NCBI GenBank assembly: GCA_045595285.1
Contig: JAZOAC010000133.1
Span: 1 to 64,000 of the forward strand
Direction of reading: 5' to 3'
Length of the DNA stretch: 64,000 bases
Source: UBA1731 sp045595285
GTDB lineage: Bacteria > Verrucomicrobiota > Kiritimatiellia > RFP12 > UBA1067
Shown here: one piece after another, positions 1 to 9,014 of the stretch
How the letters are laid out: every line of letters begins with the position of its first letter
Numbering within the stretch: position 1 is the stretch's first letter
The notes under the pieces: model-generated
Seen by the model: only the letters and a program-made list of their open reading frames with translations
Databases searched by the model: none
What the model was told of the DNA's origin: nothing
Translations under genes and position numbers: made by a program

Positions 1-2
1 CC

Positions 3-204
3 GCCCGGCATTTTCCGCAGATTCGCAGGCACTCAATACGGCGCACATTTTCACACCAAGTTATCCTTCATTTACATTCCCGCGCGCAGCGCGGGCGGAG
101 CGCTTTCAACTCCAAGGTGAGGGACCCGAAAACATCTCCACCAACGGCGGAGTGAGCCGCGCCCGGCATTTTCCGCAGATTCGCAGGCACTCAATACGAC
201 GCAC
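3..204. repeat. Pair of 44-bp direct repeats flanking a GC-rich hairpin
   Basis: Bases 3-46 recur at 161-204 with one mismatch (G41 versus A199), an offset of 158 bp. Between the copies, 79-95 form a perfect 7-bp inverted repeat (CCCGCGC/GCGCGGG, 3-nt loop). I see no convincing reading frame across 1-321. The arrangement looks like an intergenic dispersed repeat or a remnant of one; the left edge is cut by the window start, so more copies may lie upstream. Bases 205-321 hold nothing I recognise before the promoter of the toxin-antitoxin pair. Confidence 0.75.
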
Positions 205-321
205 CTGGAAAACAGACTATTCCAGTTGCTGAAAGGTGAAAATCAGTGCCTCAGCCTTTATTTATCGGGGGCAAACGCATTTTGTCATTCGAAAAATGGG
301 TAAACTCCAGCTTATGCCACA

Positions 322-350
322 TTGCGTTTGCACACTTTTTTTGATACAAT
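322..350 (+). promoter_or_regulatory. Promoter of the toxin-antitoxin operon
   Basis: TTGCGT (322-327), a 17-bp spacer and TACAAT (345-350). The -10 is preceded by TGA, giving an extended -10. Transcription would start near 357, which excludes the upstream TTG at 322 as translation start and supports the ATG at 385. Confidence 0.7.
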
Positions 351-384
351 GCACTCGGTTTTAACAAAAGAAAGGCTTTTTGCA

Positions 385-654
385 ATGACAACTTCACTCA
401 CAATCCGTATGGACGACGCCCTTAAAGCCGAAGCTGAAGACTTCTTCGACGACATCGGCATGAACATGACAACTGCCATAACCTGCTTTTTTAAGAAGTG
501 TCTCGCAACCGGCAAAATCCCCTTCACGCTCTCCCGCGAAACGAAGCGCGAGCGTTTGCTTTCTGCCATCAGGGAGGCCAACGAGATCGCAAACGACCCG
601 AATGCTCCATATTGCGACGATCCTGAAAAACTTGAAGAGTTTCTGTTCTCATGA
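385..654 (+). CDS. RelB/DinJ-family antitoxin
   Basis: An 89-residue protein. The N-terminus (TTSLTIRMDD) is the typical ribbon-helix-helix start of RelB/DinJ antitoxins: a beta strand that dimerises and binds operator DNA, followed by a helix region containing an MNMTTAI segment. The acidic C-terminus (DPEKLEEFLFS) would wrap around and inhibit the toxin. The start at 385 follows a purine-rich AAAGAAAGG and lies downstream of the predicted promoter. Its stop overlaps the toxin start by 4 nt (ATGA), implying coupled translation. By analogy with the family, the antitoxin and the complex probably repress their own promoter at 322-350. Confidence 0.85.
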   Translation: MTTSLTIRMDDALKAEAEDFFDDIGMNMTTAITCFFKKCLATGKIPFTLSRETKRERLLSAIREANEIANDPNAPYCDDPEKLEEFLFS

Positions 655-929
655 AATACATAGTCAAGACGACCACTCGCTTCAAGAAAAGCGTCAAACA
701 GATGCAGAAGCGCGGCAAATCCCATACTAAGCTTCTTGAGGTTGTCAATAAACTTGCGATGGGCGAAACGTTGCCACCTCAATATCGAGACCATGCGCTT
801 ACCGGTACTTTTATCGGATTTCGCGATTGCCACATCGAGAATGACTGGGTGCTTATCTACAAGATTCAGAACGATGTCCTAATTCTGACGCTTGCCGATA
901 CCGGCACTCATTCTGACCTTGGATTGTGA
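651..929 (+). CDS. yafQ: YafQ-family mRNA interferase toxin
   Basis: A 92-residue RelE/ParE-superfamily toxin of YafQ type; such proteins cleave mRNA on the ribosome until the antitoxin neutralises them. Visible family features: PPQYRDHALTG, RDCHIENDWVLIYKI and TGTHSDL. The histidines and acidic residue expected in YafQ are present (His48, His61, Asp65, His87). The Arg usually just before TGTH is replaced by Asp83, and the usual terminal Phe is missing (the protein ends DLGL). These changes may reduce or alter activity. It is coupled to the antitoxin by an ATGA overlap. Confidence 0.85.
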   Translation: MKYIVKTTTRFKKSVKQMQKRGKSHTKLLEVVNKLAMGETLPPQYRDHALTGTFIGFRDCHIENDWVLIYKIQNDVLILTLADTGTHSDLGL

Positions 930-938
930 CAGAAGCCA

Positions 939-1721
939 TCAACCCTCCGCCCTGCATTCCGTCACAGAAATATGCTTCAACGCTTTTTCAACACCTATCT
1001 GATCTATCATTTTCCGAAGCTTCCGGTAAAAGATTAATTGCCTATCGCAATATTCTGAATAATAATCCACATGTTCCAATATGCGCTTGGCATCATCCGT
1101 TTCTTCACTACTATACGCAGTTCTGTATTTGTCGCAAAGTATCTTAAACTCATTCAAACCTCTTACCATTTCGCGACAAACACTTGCTTTATACATGATA
1201 TCCGCCTTGTCAAAAACATGCTGAAAACGATAAATATCCTTTGCCTTGCGGTAAAACTCGATGGCACATCCGCAAGCCTCTATGCCCCTTTGGATTCTTT
1301 TGGCTTCTCTCTCACAAACTTCGCGTGAATAATCAATAATTTCGCGGATATATTCATGGTCGTCTGGAAGATTCTCCATCCATTTCATGACATTTTCAAC
1401 TGAACTTATGTGTTCCGAATCTTCAACAGCTTCTTTTACAAATCTGAATAAGTTTCTTCCTTTTATTGGCAACTCCTTGTGAAACGCACCGACAATGGCA
1501 TGTCGCAATTTCATAAATACATCAAAATTGGAAATAAGCTCCTTTAGCAATGCCAAGGTCTTTGCATTACTCTCTTCTGCAACTCTCGCCTCATTCATAG
1601 ATTGCTCATAGGCCGGTATGTAAGCACTGGATATTTTCTCAAACTCCTCTATCCCGCAATCCGGCTTGAAGTCATCGAAACTGACACCATACGTTTTCAT
1701 CTTATGTTCGGCAATTTTCAT
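939..1721 (-). CDS. Uncharacterised AT-rich, helical protein
   Basis: A 260-residue protein I do not recognise. It looks soluble and mostly alpha-helical, with long charged heptad-like stretches, scattered Cys, Tyr and Phe, no signal peptide and no membrane segment. Two starts are possible (1721 or 1700). It is clearly more AT-rich than the GC-rich genes around it and lies tail to tail with the toxin gene, 9 bp away. This composition and neighbourhood suggest recent acquisition with the toxin-antitoxin pair. No function can be assigned from the sequence. Confidence 0.6.
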   Translation of the reverse strand: MKIAEHKMKTYGVSFDDFKPDCGIEEFEKISSAYIPAYEQSMNEARVAEESNAKTLALLKELISNFDVFMKLRHAIVGAFHKELPIKGRNLFRFVKEAVEDSEHISSVENVMKWMENLPDDHEYIREIIDYSREVCEREAKRIQRGIEACGCAIEFYRKAKDIYRFQHVFDKADIMYKASVCREMVRGLNEFKILCDKYRTAYSSEETDDAKRILEHVDYYSEYCDRQLIFYRKLRKMIDQIGVEKALKHISVTECRAEG

Positions 1722-1812
1722 AAATGGACTTTATGCTTGAGGTTGCCATAAAATTATCGTTGCTTTCATTTAAAGACACAGTCTCTCCGTCAAAAAACGT
1801 CGTTATTATATC

Positions 1813-1844
1813 ATTTTCGCGTCGATAATGACAGACGCGAAAAT
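1813..1844. promoter_or_regulatory. 11-bp perfect inverted repeat upstream of the sensor kinase
   Basis: ATTTTCGCGTC (1813-1823) and GACGCGAAAAT (1834-1844) are exact inverted copies with a 10-bp centre, lying in the 154-bp region between divergent genes. A -10-like TATCAT (1809-1814) overlaps its left edge. The symmetry fits an operator for a dimeric regulator, possibly the response regulator encoded just downstream, or a hairpin in the leader. There is no T-run, so it is not a terminator. Confidence 0.5.
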
Positions 1845-1875
1845 TGATGCTGAATTTATCGCTTAAGGACAATTT

Positions 1876-3972
1876 ATGGCGGCGGAGGAATATGGTAAAA
1901 TCTCTGTCATGTTTCCCCTTCTTCCATTCCTTGCCGCAATAACCACCGTGTCAGAGCTCAGGCGGGCCGTATGGGACGACAACACCTGTCTCAACGAGCC
2001 GTTTTCGATCACGTGCACGGTTGCGCACGCAATAAATCCGATCCGGTCGTTTTCCGTCTATGACGGCACAGGCTACTGCAATGTACGTACCACAAACGAC
2101 ATATCGCTTTATGCCGGCGATTACATCCGAATAAACGGTCGCATCGGAATCGATCCCTACAACTGGCAACGCGCATTCATGGAATCCGCTGAAAAATTGG
2201 GCACAAGGGATAATCCCGGTCCAATAGAGGCGACACCTGACCAACTGCACAATGAATTCTTCGACAACCGGACCGTTGTCATGCACGGCATTGTTTCGGA
2301 TGTGGTCAATGACGAAATCGATCCAATGTGGCGGTTCCTTGTCCTTCGCCACGAAAAAGGATCTTTCCTTGCGGCAGTCTGCATAGCCCAAAGGGGAAGC
2401 GGCGACCTTGACCGTCTCATCGGCGCAACCGTGTCCATAACAGGGTCGGCGCATGTAATGCCGGACGGCGGCAAACGTAAATTCAAGACGCCGCAACTGA
2501 CGGTTTCGACGCCAGACAACATACGGATAATCTCCCCTGCACCGCAGGATCCATTTGCCGTTCCACAGATACCCTTCAACCGGCACGGCATCGCAAACTT
2601 CCAGTACAAGTCGGCCTCCATGCTTTCACGCATGAACCGCCATCGGGCGGAAGGTCGAGTCATTGCGGTCCTCAAAGACAGGAATCTGCTGTTGAAGACA
2701 GGTAACGGCCAGACCATCGGCGCAAGAATCGACAGCGGACCAATGCCATCCATCGGAGACAACATAATCGTTGCCGGATTCCCTGAGACAGATCTATTCA
2801 TAGTCAAGTTCACACGGGCAGTCTACAAGAAGACTCCAGACGGAAGAAGCACGGCGAGCGAATCTGACAAGGCGGCAGAACTTCCTTCAGATTTCGACAT
2901 GAATGCAACCTTGCGCGAGAACTATGGTCAACTGATACGCATAACAGGACGCGTAGTCGCACCGAATCCATCAGAAGACACCGGCACTCCGGCAACAATC
3001 ACGATATCCTGCGGAAAGCACGTCATTCCAATCGACATGACTTCATGCAACGGCCTCACCGCAACGCCATCCCACGGAGACGTGATAAGCGCAACTGGCG
3101 TATGCGTGATAAACACCACAAAATGGAATCCTCTCGACATTTTTCCGCGCATAGACGGCTTCACGCTTGCCCCACGTTCACCGGACGATCTGCGCATTCT
3201 GTCGTCAGCGCCATGGTGGACCGCCGGAAAACTGATGGTCGTGATCGCAGCCCTTCTTGTACTGCTCACAGCCGTATTTGTCTGGAACCGCTTTCTGCGA
3301 ATCATGATCGAACGGCGAAGCAAACAGCTGTTCAAGGCGGAGATTGAACAGGCCAAGTCCTACTTGAGAGTAGATGAACGCACTCGGCTGTCAGTTGAAC
3401 TGCATGATGCCGTATCCCAAATGCTCACAGGAATAGCGTTTCAGATCGATGCTGCAGCGAAGACCCTGCAATCCGATCCGGTTTCAACGGCGAACTACCT
3501 GTCGGTGGCAGAGCGAACCCTCCTATCCTGCCGCGAAGAACTCCGCCGCTGCATCTGGGATCTCCGCAACGATACGCTCGGCACATCGGACTTTGCGGCG
3601 GCGCTCCGCAAGACACTCGCTCCATGCATAGGCGATACAGTCCTGTCGATCCGATTTCCGTTGCGACGGACCATGATCTCCGACACCACCGCACACACCC
3701 TGATCAACATCATCAGGGAACTTTCGGTCAATGCGGTGCGGCACGGTTCAGCACGGCACATCTGGATTGCGGGCGAACGTCTGGAAAACACGATACGTTT
3801 CTCGGTAAGAGATGACGGCTCAGGCTTTGACCCTCAAAATCATCCCGGGCCCGCGCAAGGTCATTTCGGTCTTCAAGGCGTAAAGGAGCGCGTGGCGAAA
3901 CTGAGCGGCTCTTTGACGATAGGGAGCGGTTCGGGCAAAGGTACAAAAATCATAGTGGAGATCCGCAAATGA
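1876..3972 (+). CDS. NarL-type sensor histidine kinase with large periplasmic domain
   Basis: A 698-residue membrane kinase. Residues ~13-30 can act as a signal anchor. Residues ~35-445 form an extracytoplasmic region of repeated beta-rich, OB-fold-like units (for example SVYDGTGYCNVR followed by a GDYIRINGRI strand), which I infer to be the sensor. A membrane helix spans ~449-470. The dimerisation domain carries the HisKA_3 phospho-acceptor His510 in VELHDAVSQML. The ATPase domain shows the N box (RELSVNAVRHG, ~616) and DDGSGFD, followed by HFGLQGVKERV. The start at 1876 has AAGGA 6 nt upstream; 1909 would place the hydrophobic segment right at the N-terminus. It overlaps the response-regulator gene by 4 nt. 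The ligand is unknown. Confidence 0.88.
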   Translation: MAAEEYGKISVMFPLLPFLAAITTVSELRRAVWDDNTCLNEPFSITCTVAHAINPIRSFSVYDGTGYCNVRTTNDISLYAGDYIRINGRIGIDPYNWQRAFMESAEKLGTRDNPGPIEATPDQLHNEFFDNRTVVMHGIVSDVVNDEIDPMWRFLVLRHEKGSFLAAVCIAQRGSGDLDRLIGATVSITGSAHVMPDGGKRKFKTPQLTVSTPDNIRIISPAPQDPFAVPQIPFNRHGIANFQYKSASMLSRMNRHRAEGRVIAVLKDRNLLLKTGNGQTIGARIDSGPMPSIGDNIIVAGFPETDLFIVKFTRAVYKKTPDGRSTASESDKAAELPSDFDMNATLRENYGQLIRITGRVVAPNPSEDTGTPATITISCGKHVIPIDMTSCNGLTATPSHGDVISATGVCVINTTKWNPLDIFPRIDGFTLAPRSPDDLRILSSAPWWTAGKLMVVIAALLVLLTAVFVWNRFLRIMIERRSKQLFKAEIEQAKSYLRVDERTRLSVELHDAVSQMLTGIAFQIDAAAKTLQSDPVSTANYLSVAERTLLSCREELRRCIWDLRNDTLGTSDFAAALRKTLAPCIGDTVLSIRFPLRRTMISDTTAHTLINIIRELSVNAVRHGSARHIWIAGERLENTIRFSVRDDGSGFDPQNHPGPAQGHFGLQGVKERVAKLSGSLTIGSGSGKGTKIIVEIRK

Positions 3973-4589
3973 AGAAAACATCCGTCATGATTGTCGATGA
4001 CCATGCCGTTGTGCGCATGGGACTTTCCGCTATCATCAACCTTGAAAAGGAGTTTTCCGTATGCGGAGAGGCCGAAAACGGCGAAGAGGCTGTGCGGATG
4101 GCGTCCGCACTGCGCCCTGACGTCATCATAATGGACCTTGTCATGCCCGGCATGGACGGCGTCGCGGCCACAAAAGCCATACTGGAAGTATCGCCGTCTT
4201 CCCATGTACTCATCCTTACCACATTCGGCTCCGCCGCCGACATCTCATGCGCATTGGCCGTCGGCGCGACCGGCGCCGTAACCAAGAATCTCTCGAACAA
4301 CGATCTGATGAAGGCCATCAGGGATACCCGGGACGGAATCCGCCACGTATCTCCGGAAATAGAGCAGTCGCTGAAGGAGGACAGCAAAGAGATTCACCTG
4401 ACGCCACGCCAGCGCGAAGTTCTCGACTCCATCACACGCGGTCTTTCCAACGACAACATCTCCACCATGCTCGGCATATCAAAGAGCCGCGTGAAACAGC
4501 ACCTGAACGAACTCTACGAAAAGATCGGCGCCGCAAACAGAGCCGAAGCCGTATCCATCGCACTTCGCAAACACCTGCTCAAACTTTAA
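3969..4589 (+). CDS. NarL/FixJ-family response regulator
   Basis: A 206-residue two-domain regulator. The receiver domain (1-~120) has the acidic pair DD10-11, phospho-acceptor Asp56 (IIMDLVMPGMDG) and the conserved Lys106 (VTKN). The C-terminal LuxR-type helix-turn-helix (~140-200) begins LTPRQREVLD and includes the recognition helix around SKSRVKQHL. It is translated by ATGA overlap with the kinase gene, so the two form a cognate pair. Targets are unknown; the inverted repeat at 1813-1844 in front of the operon is a candidate binding site. The next gene downstream, argS, is convergent. Confidence 0.93.
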   Translation: MKKTSVMIVDDHAVVRMGLSAIINLEKEFSVCGEAENGEEAVRMASALRPDVIIMDLVMPGMDGVAATKAILEVSPSSHVLILTTFGSAADISCALAVGATGAVTKNLSNNDLMKAIRDTRDGIRHVSPEIEQSLKEDSKEIHLTPRQREVLDSITRGLSNDNISTMLGISKSRVKQHLNELYEKIGAANRAEAVSIALRKHLLKL

Positions 4590-4648
4590 AACCGGACATT
4601 CGCCGAGAAATGACGCCGGCAGATGTCAGGCCATCCAACGCCTTGCCG

Positions 4649-6319
4649 TCATATACGGCTAGGAGCCGCGATGCCGAGAAGGTCAAGACCCTTGGCGAGC
4701 ACCCTTCCGAAAAGCGCACAGAGCTTCAGACGAGCATCGCGCACCTCCGGCTCGCTCTTGAGGATCGGGTTCTGCTGATAGAACGACGAGTAGAGCTGGG
4801 CCGTCTGGAAAAGATAATCGGCGAGAAGCGACGGCTTGTAGTTCTCCGCAGCCCTGCGGACAGTGCCGCCGAACTTCAGGAGCTGAAGTGCGAGAAGCTT
4901 TTCCGAGGGAGATGCGATGCAGTAGGAGAACTGGGAAACGTCTGGATTTCCGGCCTTGTCCATTAGTGAGCACACGCGGGCATGGGCATACTGGAGATAA
5001 GGTCCGGAATTGCCCTCAAGGGCGAGGGCCTTGTCCCAATTGAAGTCGATGGCAGTGCCGGGATCATGGCTGAGATCGGCATACTTGACAGCACCGAAAC
5101 CAATATCCTCGGCAAGCTTTTCGTCGCCGCCGCGTTCCTTGACGATTTCGTACGCACGGCGCGTCGCCTCCGCAAGAAGATCGTCGAGTTTGATCAAGTT
5201 GCCTTCACGTGTGGATATCGCCTTGCCCTGATACGACATGAGGCCGAACGGCACATGCACCAACTTCGCCTTCATGCCCATCTTCGCGCATATGATGAAA
5301 AACTGCTTGAAATGAAGAATCTGACGATCGTCGGTGACATATATGATCTCGGCGGGATCATAATCCTTGATGCGGCTCTCTACACACGCCACATCGGATG
5401 TGGTGTAGTTGAACCCGCCGTCAGACTTCCTCACGATTGCTAGCGGAAGCCCCTCTTCCTCAAAGCGCACGACGAGCGCACCATCCGACTCCTCGGCCAG
5501 GCCCATCTGAACAAGACGATCCACGACAGGAGCCATCATATCGCGATAGAAGGACTCCCCTCGCCATGTGTCGAACTTGACGCCAAGCTTGGAGTACATG
5601 CGGTTGAACTCGTTGATTGAAATCTCGATGAACCTCTTCCAGAGCTCGACATCGTCCGGATCACCCTGCTGCAGTTTCACAAGCTCTTCGCGGCAGGCGG
5701 TCTTCCACGCCTCATCCGTCTTTGCGCGCGAGGAGGATTCCACGTAGCACTTCTCCAGCGTGACGACGGCGAGGTTGTCGCGCTCCTCCTGCGTGAGGCA
5801 TTCACGGTATCCCTTGATGAGGATGCCGAACTGCGTACCCCAATCGCCGAGATGGTTATCGGCGATCACGGAATAGCCGAGAGACCGATAGATGCGGTCG
5901 ATGGCATTTCCTATCACGGTCGAACGGATGTGTCCGATATGCATCTGCTTGGCGGCATTGGGCGACGAGTAGTCTATGACGACCTTCTTGCCGGATCCAA
6001 GCTGCTCAATCCCGCAATTCCGGTCGGCATCGAGCGAAGCGAGAGCCGCGCCAAGCCACTCGGGGGTGATCGTGATGTTCAGAAAGCCGGGCCCCGCAAC
6101 CTCAGCCTTGTATTCTGGGGTAAGGTTCTCGACGACCTTCATTGCCGCCTCTCGGGGATTTCTGAATCCCGCCTTCTTCGCAATCTTCAGGGCGTCATTG
6201 CACTGATAATCGCCGAACTTAGGGTCTGTTGCGGGCACCACCCTAATCTCAGGGAGTTCAACATCGGGGAACGCCTTGGCAAAACCATCCTTAAGCCATT
6301 CGCTAATAGTCATATCCAT
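4649..6319 (-). CDS. argS: Arginyl-tRNA synthetase
   Basis: A 556-residue class I synthetase that charges tRNA-Arg. It has the N-terminal Add-1-like domain (~1-90), the signature SSPNAAKQMHIGHIRST with the HIGH motif at ~127, the SYQGKAISTREGN loop that replaces KMSKS in ArgRS, and a C-terminal anticodon-binding helical domain ending in the family-typical GIAAPSRI. The length matches compact ArgRS. It is the last gene of a run foldase-dut-def-argS with short gaps or overlaps (31 nt after def), so it is probably co-transcribed with them. Confidence 0.96.
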   Translation of the reverse strand: MDMTISEWLKDGFAKAFPDVELPEIRVVPATDPKFGDYQCNDALKIAKKAGFRNPREAAMKVVENLTPEYKAEVAGPGFLNITITPEWLGAALASLDADRNCGIEQLGSGKKVVIDYSSPNAAKQMHIGHIRSTVIGNAIDRIYRSLGYSVIADNHLGDWGTQFGILIKGYRECLTQEERDNLAVVTLEKCYVESSSRAKTDEAWKTACREELVKLQQGDPDDVELWKRFIEISINEFNRMYSKLGVKFDTWRGESFYRDMMAPVVDRLVQMGLAEESDGALVVRFEEEGLPLAIVRKSDGGFNYTTSDVACVESRIKDYDPAEIIYVTDDRQILHFKQFFIICAKMGMKAKLVHVPFGLMSYQGKAISTREGNLIKLDDLLAEATRRAYEIVKERGGDEKLAEDIGFGAVKYADLSHDPGTAIDFNWDKALALEGNSGPYLQYAHARVCSLMDKAGNPDVSQFSYCIASPSEKLLALQLLKFGGTVRRAAENYKPSLLADYLFQTAQLYSSFYQQNPILKSEPEVRDARLKLCALFGRVLAKGLDLLGIAAPSRI

Positions 6320-6350
6320 TCCGGCGGCAATCTGCGCCGCCGCCTTTCCA

Positions 6351-6881
6351 TCATTTGATTTTCTGCTTCAGAAGTTTCTTCAAAACCTTGTCACGGGATT
6401 TCTCATCCATGTGATCCACATAGAGGATTCCCTTCAGATGATCCGTCTCATGGCAGACTGCACGCGCAAGAAACCCACGCGCCGTAACGATCTGAGGGAC
6501 GCCCTTGATGTCCAGAAACTGAACCGTGACCTCAAACGGACGCGTAACATCCCCACCGACATTGGGCAGCGAAAGGCACCCCTCGCGTCCGGTCTGCTCT
6601 CCGGAGAAGGAAACTATCTCCGGATTGAACATCACCAGCGGCTGGGCGACATCCGCATTGAACTGCCTGGTCTCTTCATCATCCTCACAACTCAGAGGCA
6701 CGTCTATCACGCACAGCGCCTCGGTGCGGCCGACCTGCTCTGCGGCGAGACCAACACCCTTGGCCTTGTACATCGTCTCCAGCATGTCTTCTGCGAGAAC
6801 AGCCAATTCGGGGGTCACAGCCACCTTTTGAGCCGGCATGCGAAGTTTGTCGCTGCCGTATTTTTCGATTTTGAGTATCAT
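6351..6881 (-). CDS. def: Peptide deformylase
   Basis: A 176-residue metalloenzyme that removes the formyl group from N-terminal Met. All three family motifs are intact: GVGLAAEQ (43-49, GxGLAAxQ), EGCLSLP with metal ligand Cys102, and HETDH with His144 and His148 as ligands and Glu145 as catalytic base. The length is normal. Its start overlaps the end of dut by 4 nt. No methionyl-tRNA formyltransferase gene is next to it. Confidence 0.97.
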   Translation of the reverse strand: MILKIEKYGSDKLRMPAQKVAVTPELAVLAEDMLETMYKAKGVGLAAEQVGRTEALCVIDVPLSCEDDEETRQFNADVAQPLVMFNPEIVSFSGEQTGREGCLSLPNVGGDVTRPFEVTVQFLDIKGVPQIVTARGFLARAVCHETDHLKGILYVDHMDEKSRDKVLKKLLKQKIK

Positions 6882-7306
6882 ACGCCTGTCGATCCGAAAC
6901 CGCCTTCTCCACGTTCGGTGGAGTCGATCTCAACGGTCTCCTCAATTTCAGCCCTCGTGCACGGGGCGACAACAATCTGGGCGATCTTCGACCCTTTTTC
7001 GATCCTGAACGGCTCTGATCCGAAATTGGCGAGAACCACTCCCACTTCCCCCCTGTATCCCTCGTCTATCGTGCCGGGGGTGTTCAGGACCGTGACACCG
7101 TTCTTGAGCGCCAGTCCGCTTCTCGGACGGACCTGAGCCTCATATCCCGGGGGAAGCATCATCACCAGCCCCGTACGCACCAGTTTGCGGGCGCCAGGGT
7201 CGATGACCAAATCCTCTATAGAACGAATGTCCATCCCGGCATCACCGGGATGGGCATAGGAGGGAAGCATTGCAGCCGGATCAATTCTCCGGAACTTCAC
7301 CGTCAT
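6878..7306 (-). CDS. dut: dUTP diphosphatase (dUTPase)
   Basis: A 142-residue trimeric-type dUTPase that hydrolyses dUTP to dUMP, keeping uracil out of DNA and supplying dTMP synthesis. The five motifs are visible: HPGDAGMDI, RPRSGLALK, the uridine-binding GTIDEGYRGEV, a KIAQIV region and the C-terminal glycine-rich arm ERGEGGFGSTG. The gene starts 26 nt inside the end of the upstream foldase gene and overlaps def by 4 nt, a tightly packed operon. Confidence 0.97.
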   Translation of the reverse strand: MTVKFRRIDPAAMLPSYAHPGDAGMDIRSIEDLVIDPGARKLVRTGLVMMLPPGYEAQVRPRSGLALKNGVTVLNTPGTIDEGYRGEVGVVLANFGSEPFRIEKGSKIAQIVVAPCTRAEIEETVEIDSTERGEGGFGSTGV

Positions 7307-8963
7307 CGTCGTATTCCTCGGTAGAGGCCCCCGCGTTCGCCTTGAGGTTCATGCGGGAAAGGTTCCACTTGTTCCACGCCGCGGCAAACTCAAACGCGTT
7401 CGCCTGGCCAAGCTCGCTACGGATCTGACTGCGGACCATCTGTGCCTCGGCCGCATCACCAGGAACCCTGTTCTCAAGATACACCACCAATCCCTGTCCA
7501 GGAAGCGCAGTCTCAATGAAATCGGATATCTGCCCCTTTGCCAGCCGCATAGAAGGAGCGGCGACATAGGTGGAATCGGCAAACGGGCTCGTTCCCATCG
7601 AAGATACGGAGAACGTAATGGAAGTGGAGACATTGGCATCGCCGAAAAGCTTCGCGTCAAATGGCTTGCCCTTGGCGAGCTCCGCGGCAGCAAGGGCGCG
7701 CACCTTGTCGACCTTGGCCTTGAAAGCCTTGGCCTTTGCGTCAGCCACTGCATCGCGGCGGATGATCCCCTTGGCCTCGGCGAACGGCGGCACATGCGCC
7801 TTCTCGAACTCCACACGCTCGATAAGGTACACGGCATTCGTTCCGGCAACCACGCCATAGCGCAGATCGTTTGACTCCGGATCAAGCTCGGCGACAGCTT
7901 CAAGGAAGCCGGGAACGCCAGGCGCAAACGCGGAAGGTCGGCTCATGAAGCCGGGGATGTAACGGCCTCCGTTGAGAGCAAAGCGCGGTGACGTGCGAAC
8001 CTTGGCCTTGTCCTCCTTGGCGATAAGATCGAGGCGGGAAGCCTTCGCGTCAACCTTGCCGTCCGCGGGATAGGCACGGAAAAGGAGATTTGTGCGATAT
8101 GCCTCGAGAGAGGCTATGAGCTGAAGCTCCTTCTCTATGATTCCCTTGACCTCTTCGAACTTCTTCGTGACAACGCCGTTCGTCGTATGCGTCTCATAGC
8201 GGTCAAGCGTGGCGTCATAGTGGTCGCGCATCTCGTCCTCGGATATCTTGAACTGCTTGAGCCGGGCGGGGGTGTCGGCCTGATACTTCACATAACGGAC
8301 CTTTACGCAGTCGGGAAGCGCAATGGAATTCGTGTTCTCGTCGTAGTACGCCCTGAGAGCCTTGTCGTCAAGCTTCGGAGCGGACTTCGCCTTGTCCTTG
8401 AAGCGTACGATGCGCACCGTCAACCTGTCCGTGACATCATTGATGGCGGTATCAAGCTCCATGGGTGAAACCATGCGCGATGCGTCCGAGAGGACCATGC
8501 GAAGCTTCATGAGGGTGATGCGACGCTTCTCAGCCTCCTCAAACATCTCCGGGGTTAGACCGTTATCGCGGAGAATGCGCTCGTACATCGCCATGTCAAA
8601 GCCAGAGCCCTGACCGGAGAACTGGCGGATGACACTCTGCCGCACTTCGGCATCACTGGCCACGAGACCGAGCTTTTCTGCAACCTCATATGATGCAAGG
8701 TTCTCCCATGCGGAACGGTTTACTTCTGCATTTGAGAGAGTTGTGTTACGACCGCGACCAAACCCGCGGACATCCTCTGCGAACTTGGAGAATCTGGAAA
8801 CAGGAATCTCTTCGCCATTTAATTCCCCTGCCGCAGAGGAACTCTCGCGAACGTCTCCCCCCGTAAGAAGAAAGTCGAATGCGAAAAAGCCAGAAATGGC
8901 AAACGCAAACGCACCCCAGATCCATTTGTTGCGAATAATACGGTTGAACTTTTGAATAACCAC
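7281..8963 (-). CDS. PpiD/SurA-like periplasmic foldase
   Basis: A 560-residue protein anchored by one N-terminal membrane helix (~13-33) with the rest presumably periplasmic, the layout of PpiD. Residues ~45-200 resemble the SurA N-terminal chaperone domain (LNGEEIPVSRF followed by long helices). The middle and C-terminal parts contain parvulin-like segments, but I cannot identify a clear peptidyl-prolyl isomerase active site, so chaperone-only activity is possible. The tail is acidic (EEYDDDGEVPEN). It heads the dut-def-argS run and its 3' end overlaps dut by 26 nt. Confidence 0.75.
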   Translation of the reverse strand: MVIQKFNRIIRNKWIWGAFAFAISGFFAFDFLLTGGDVRESSSAAGELNGEEIPVSRFSKFAEDVRGFGRGRNTTLSNAEVNRSAWENLASYEVAEKLGLVASDAEVRQSVIRQFSGQGSGFDMAMYERILRDNGLTPEMFEEAEKRRITLMKLRMVLSDASRMVSPMELDTAINDVTDRLTVRIVRFKDKAKSAPKLDDKALRAYYDENTNSIALPDCVKVRYVKYQADTPARLKQFKISEDEMRDHYDATLDRYETHTTNGVVTKKFEEVKGIIEKELQLIASLEAYRTNLLFRAYPADGKVDAKASRLDLIAKEDKAKVRTSPRFALNGGRYIPGFMSRPSAFAPGVPGFLEAVAELDPESNDLRYGVVAGTNAVYLIERVEFEKAHVPPFAEAKGIIRRDAVADAKAKAFKAKVDKVRALAAAELAKGKPFDAKLFGDANVSTSITFSVSSMGTSPFADSTYVAAPSMRLAKGQISDFIETALPGQGLVVYLENRVPGDAAEAQMVRSQIRSELGQANAFEFAAAWNKWNLSRMNLKANAGASTEEYDDDGEVPEN

Positions 8964-9014
8964 TTTTTGTATCCCTGTTTTGTTGAAAAATGTCTTGGGC
9001 TGATTTCAGCCCCC

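Noticed and set aside
4590..4648. Bidirectional terminator between the response regulator and argS
   Set aside because: A weak ATGACG/CGTCAT symmetry is present but it lacks a stable stem and a T-run.
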